Shown here in pieces: positions 59,601 to 64,000 of a DNA stretch of 64,000 bases; within the stretch, counting starts at the first letter, position 1, and each line of letters begins with the position of its first letter. Origin of the DNA: Ifrita kowaldi (lineage: Eukaryota; Chordata; Aves; Passeriformes; Cinclosomatidae). The notes under the pieces were generated by a model that was not told where the DNA came from, made no database searches, and was given only the letters and a program-made list of their open reading frames with translations. The DNA is taken from the NCBI GenBank assembly GCA_013398055.1, contig VZRS01007674.1:1130470-1194469 (forward strand), read 5' to 3'. The position numbers were made by a program, and so were the translations under genes.

Positions 59601-61889
59601 TATATGTTTTAGACTTTTTGATGGAAAAATAATACATTTTTACATCCTCATTTGGGAATATGTACCAGCTATAAGAAATAAGGCATGACACAGTGGAAAG
59701 TTCATGTTAGGGGATAATTTAGAGTTGTCAGATACTTTATACCTTTTCCCACCTTTTCCCACTTTTGAAAAAAGTGGATCTGCTTGCTGACATGGTAAGT
59801 TGTAAAAAAAGGTCCAAAAATCTTATAGAACTTGTTTTGATTTTTGGAAGACTTTAAGGGCATCCATACTATGGCTGTGTGATGGTCAGTCTTCTTAGCT
59901 ACCTCTGCCAACAAGTGTCAAGGGGCTTTTTCTGTTAATTAAAATCTAGGGAGCAGCCAAACCACATGAACCATGGAGCTTCCCCAGGCCTAATCTGAGT
60001 CACATGGGGGTATCCTCTCCCTACATATGGAAGTTTACCCATTTGTTAATTACCACTGTATCTGCAGATTGAATTGGACAAATATTTCCTCTTTTTCCTC
60101 CAGTTTGGGAATGGTGCAACAGAGCAAAGGATAGACAAGAGAAAAAAAGATCTGAAAATGAGTTTACTTCTGCACCACTCCATGGGATGGTGAGCTAATA
60201 AAATGACAGTTTTAAAAGTACTGGTTGGACCTTGAATTAGCTCGCTAGTTAAATGTTCTGCTTTGCGTTTTTAGCAGAGAATATATTGGAAAATAATGTG
60301 TTTCACTAATCATTATTATTTACAATGGAACATGAAATTTTCAGACCAAAGTATTCAAACATAAAATTTGCTACAACCCTCATAGTATTAGAAATAATTG
60401 AGCTGTGAAAGGTTCTGTAGTTTGTTCCTTTTTTAACTTCTAATTTTATTTTTGCATGGACCTGTTCTTACATTCAGCTACCCTCAGTCCTTTTACTGCC
60501 ATGCTTTGGCAGTCACAAACACCCGTGTTCTCCAGCCATGGTTCCTTTTTTCCTCTCATGAATTGTAGCATTTTCTTGTGTGTGTGGTGTCTAAGGGATG
60601 TGCAGCATGTGTGTATGTACACTGCTCTCATGGTTCCAGGCCCCTCATTTCTTCTAAAAATTCATCAAAGGGCCATTAAGCAGCTCTTGGGCTTTAGTGA
60701 TTAAGCCAGCAAGGGAAAAAGGTAAACAGTGATGTTTAATTTATTGCCACTATTATAAATTCTCATGGATTGGGAAGAACTATGTTACTCCACTGAGTAT
60801 TACACATGCACATTATACTTAAGAGAAACTGTCTACAAACCAATTACATTATCTTTATAGACCAAATTTAGGCCATATTCCTGCAAGATATACAAGGACT
60901 CGAGATTTTAATGTGACTTACATGGCGCATGGTTAAAACATTTCGTTACCCCTTCTTTTATAGAAAAGGTATGCTGGTGAATGCATGCATTAGTAGGAAA
61001 GGCTGATAAAATTGACTTTAAAAAAAATATGATCACCAGATTTTTTTTCCCCTTAATGTTTACTACTTCATCAAAGATTTGGATACACATCATGAAGGTT
61101 TTCCTACACATACTGCGGTTAGATTCTTTTAAAAATCTCTGGTTCATTGTTTTCTTTAAAGATGCTTTCAACTGCAAGTTCACCTGCGGTTAGAGCTGCC
61201 AGAAAAATAAACTAATCAAGTAATTCAAGAAAGACTTATGATAAAAAAGTCTCAAGAACTGGTAACATTGATATCTCAACAATCTATCCATTCAAAATAC
61301 AAGTGATAAATAAATGTTTGAATAGGATTTTAAAGAAGTCCCCATGGATATACATAGTGCAGTAAGGATGACTGAGACTGCCCATGTTTCATCTGCAGAT
61401 TTAAAACTGCCAGCCCATCTCATATCCCAGACAGAAGAGTATATGGAACCAAAACAGGCATACAGTGTTTTTGCCCATGGCAAGCCCAACTAGCATCTGA
61501 GAGTCAGCAGCTCAGGGTCTTTCTGAGAGACAGGCTTCAAAGAGTCTGTTGCACTCAGCAGCTGCCAACAGAACTATATTCCATCAATTCCCCTGAATTC
61601 TCTTCGGAGGCTGTTTATACTTTCAGCCTTCTGTGATAATGAGGGTATTAGAACATGTCTTACTCATTCTGGTATGAGAAATGGGAATACTAGCCCCTAT
61701 TCACCTTCTACCTAGATTTAATGACATTATATACTTTCAGTATATGTTATTCTAGCTGCCTCTTTTTCAGCCTGGAGTGCCCTCTTGTATTTCTATTTCT
61801 GGTTTTGACTCTCTGATTTAGTCTGTTCTTGTGTGGAAGCTTCTACCATACTTCTTCCGTACTTGTACCATTTTTTAAGACCCAAGGAC
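56621..61889. other. Non-coding DNA, nothing recognised
   Basis: AT-rich DNA without recognisable exons. Small structures only: a 20-bp-period repeat of ATTTAGTCAAGTA at 58853-58885 and a short hairpin CCACTTTT-GAA-AAAAGTGG at 59759-59777. Confidence 0.55.
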
Positions 61890-62410
61890 TGTAGAATCTT
61901 AGCGGTTGGAAGATCATCATGTTAAAGAACATTTAGTCCCAGCCCTTGCTGCCATGGGCAGGGACTCCTCCCACTGGACCAGGTTGCTCAAGACCTTAGC
62001 CAAACTGGCCTTGAACGCTACCAGGGTTGGGGCATCCACGACCTCCTGTTCCTGTGCTTTATCAACCACACAGTAAAGAATTTCTTAGAATCTAGCCTGA
62101 ATTTCCCCTCTTTTAGTTTTTGCCCATTTGCCCTTGTGCTATTGCCACAGCTCCTGTTGAAGAGTCCGCCTCCAGCTTCCCTGCAGGCCCCCTGCAGATG
62201 CTGGAAGATTGCTGTGAGATCTCCACATAACCTTTTCTTTTCCAGCCCCAACTTTCTCAGCCTTTGTAGGGAAGGCGCTCCAGCCCTCTTATCAACTTCA
62301 TGGCCATCCTCTGGACTTACTTCAAATTTCCGTGTCCTTCTTACATTGTGGGCACCAGAACATAGGGCTGCTCCTATGTGCCAATAGAGGGCTTGATCCA
62401 AACCATCCTC
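61890..62410 (-). mobile_element. CR1 LINE 3' part, antisense, about 520 bp
   Basis: Antisense CR1 with the landmarks 'cagggactcctcccactgga', 'ccaggttgctcaagacctta', 'aactggccttgaacgctacc', 'ggggcatccacgacctcctg', 'aagaatttcttagaatctag', 'cagatgctggaagattgctg' and 'ccttttcttttccagcccca'. This is the longest continuous CR1 near the right edge. The 127-codon frame on the minus strand here (62018-62401) is the CR1 3' region and not a host gene. Confidence 0.9.
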
Positions 62411-62790
62411 CTATAATCTCGTAAGTGTTGCACACGTGTGCACGGTATTTCTTTTTAATTTCATTCTTCTAATTGCTTCAAACATCTAGTTTACCTTTTC
62501 TACCACTGATGATATTTCTGGAGAACAAACACCAAGATCACAGTGAGTCCAGGATCTTTCCCTGACCCGTAAGGGCTAACACCGAGCCACTTACTGTAAC
62601 TGTTTAACTCAGGGGCACCAATTTGCATCTAGCAATATTGAAACATACCTACTGTCCTATGGCATCAGGAGAGCCTACTGCAGTTCCTCAGGCAGCTTTG
62701 TTTTGGCTGTCCTGATTATCTCTGTGGCAATTGCAGGCAGTGGCATGCTGTGATCACCTGCTCTCCCTGCCCACGAGCTGGCTGTGCCCA
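62411..62790 (-). mobile_element. Possible further 5' CR1 sequence, antisense, decayed
   Basis: Directly continues the preceding CR1. Fragments such as 'aggatctttccctgacccgt' with 'aagggctaac', 'gcaccaatttgcatctagc' and 'aatattgaaacatacc' resemble the antisense order of older CR1/L3-like copies. Similarity is weak and the limits are uncertain. Confidence 0.35.
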
Positions 62791-64000
62791 GTGGCACCGG
62801 TCCTGAGCCATCTCAGAAATCTCCCTCCTCATCCTGCCCTTCCCTGTTAGCTCAGCTCAGCTCCTACTCCCTGCCTTTTCAAAGACATGCTCTTCCCTAA
62901 ATCCTGATCAAATTTGGAATGGGTCTGAAAAACACTGCAGTAGAAATATCTTCTTGTCCACTAGAGGGAAGTACCTCCATAATTAGAATTTGATGAGTGA
63001 CCACACGGATCAAGGCAAATAGTGTTCTGTGTTTCTAAATTGCAAGACAACGCTTGTTTTGAACTTTAGTAGTAATAATTTACTGCACAAATGAAAATCT
63101 ACTTTTAGTAAAGACATTGACACATTAGGTAATAAATAACCTTTTCCATTTAATTGTGTTAGGCTTGCTTTAGTGCAAGCTTCTGTTCAATAAAAGCTAT
63201 CTTATGACTTAATAGTTTCACAGGAAATTGCTGTAGAAGAACAATTAAAGGAAATGAAAGCTAGAATTGTATTTCTAGCAAAATCTGTGTGGTATTCAAC
63301 TCTCATAAAATAGAAATACCATTAACCTTTAATGAAACGACGTTAAATTACTTTCAAATAGTTGTCACTCTAAAACTGAGTCATAAAGAGAAGTCACCTG
63401 AACACTGTTCTGTTTATCTCTGCAGTGACATATGTAAACCCTCCTTTTTCAATCTTCTGCTATTTATATGACACCATCAAAGAAACACTGCTTAAGGTGG
63501 AGGTGCTGATCTACTGAAAAATTTAAACTTATCAGTTGTTTCGTAAGAAGAGAGCATGCTAGACACTCAGTCTGCCACAACCTGGATGGTTTCTTTCCCA
63601 CAAAGTTTAGAAATTTATGTATGAGAGGACTTGGTTTTGTACAGATACAGTGCGGCCACACTACATTCTGATTTTATTTTTTTCTTACTCAGCTCCAACA
63701 GAGACCGTACCATTTTTAGAACATTTTAGAAAGGCATCCACAAAAGCAATACTACAATGTCTTCAAAGACTGATCACTAAAATTCTCCGACCGACTTAGA
63801 AGCTTATAAGATTTCCAATATTAAACCCTTGTGCAGTGTTCCGAAATTGAATGAGGTTTGAGCTCCTACTTCACTGTATCTCTCTTCCATCACAATTTTC
63901 AACTTTCATGATCAAATAATAGTCTAAGAGGAATTTAGTAGGAAACCAAGTGTAACATGGATGTAAAGTCACTGTCTGTGTTTAGGCAATAGTGCAGATA
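62791..64000. other. Non-coding DNA, nothing recognised
   Basis: AT-rich sequence to the window end. Short frames at 63289-63799 on both strands carry no recognisable motif. Confidence 0.55.

Noticed and set aside
62018..62401. 127-codon minus-strand frame
   Set aside because: It lies entirely within an antisense CR1 LINE 3' region, so it is repeat-derived.
1..64000. CRISPR arrays, operons, bacterial or phage systems
   Set aside because: The sequence is vertebrate nuclear DNA with introns, CR1 LINEs and a SINE; no regularly spaced repeat arrays or compact gene clusters were seen.

Overview
This is a piece of a vertebrate nuclear genome, almost certainly a songbird (Passeriformes). The evidence is interspersed CR1 LINE copies in both orientations, one short element that joins an antisense tRNA-Ile-like head to a CR1 tail (the architecture of the passerine SINE TguSINE1), and AT-rich, intron-rich, gene-poor DNA. 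The sequence is draft quality: there is one run of 113 N and five single 'n' joints, and sequence is duplicated across several of the joints.

Only one protein-coding gene can be identified with confidence. It is COX7A2L (SCAF1/COX7RP, the respiratory supercomplex assembly factor), on the plus strand. Exon 1 is at 16679-16750, exon 2 at 25332-25463 and exon 3 at 26355-26495. The spliced product is 114 residues, the same length as human COX7A2L. A GC-rich, CpG-island-like promoter lies upstream, and a 3' UTR with several AATAAA signals follows.

Layout: 1-15.4 kb is AT-rich non-coding DNA with a TguSINE1-like element near 7.0 kb and a false tandem duplication at 9.27-9.77 kb that appears to hold two alleles of one locus. 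15.4-18.6 kb is a probable solo LTR, CR1 fragments and the CpG island/exon 1 of COX7A2L, scrambled and partly duplicated by the assembler. 18.6-26.5 kb is the rest of COX7A2L, with an old CR1 copy inside intron 1. 26.5-64 kb has no recognisable coding gene; it holds four exon-like blocks of unknown status, three more CR1 fragments and simple-sequence tracts.

Most open reading frames of 60-165 codons here look like chance, because they resemble no family I recognise, overlap in several frames, and have no supporting exon structure. The most useful results are the reconstruction of the scrambled COX7A2L 5' end, the 27-bp allelic indel near 9.48 kb, the unexplained exon-like blocks at 43.8-46.6 kb, and the apparent absence of the convergent neighbour EML4.
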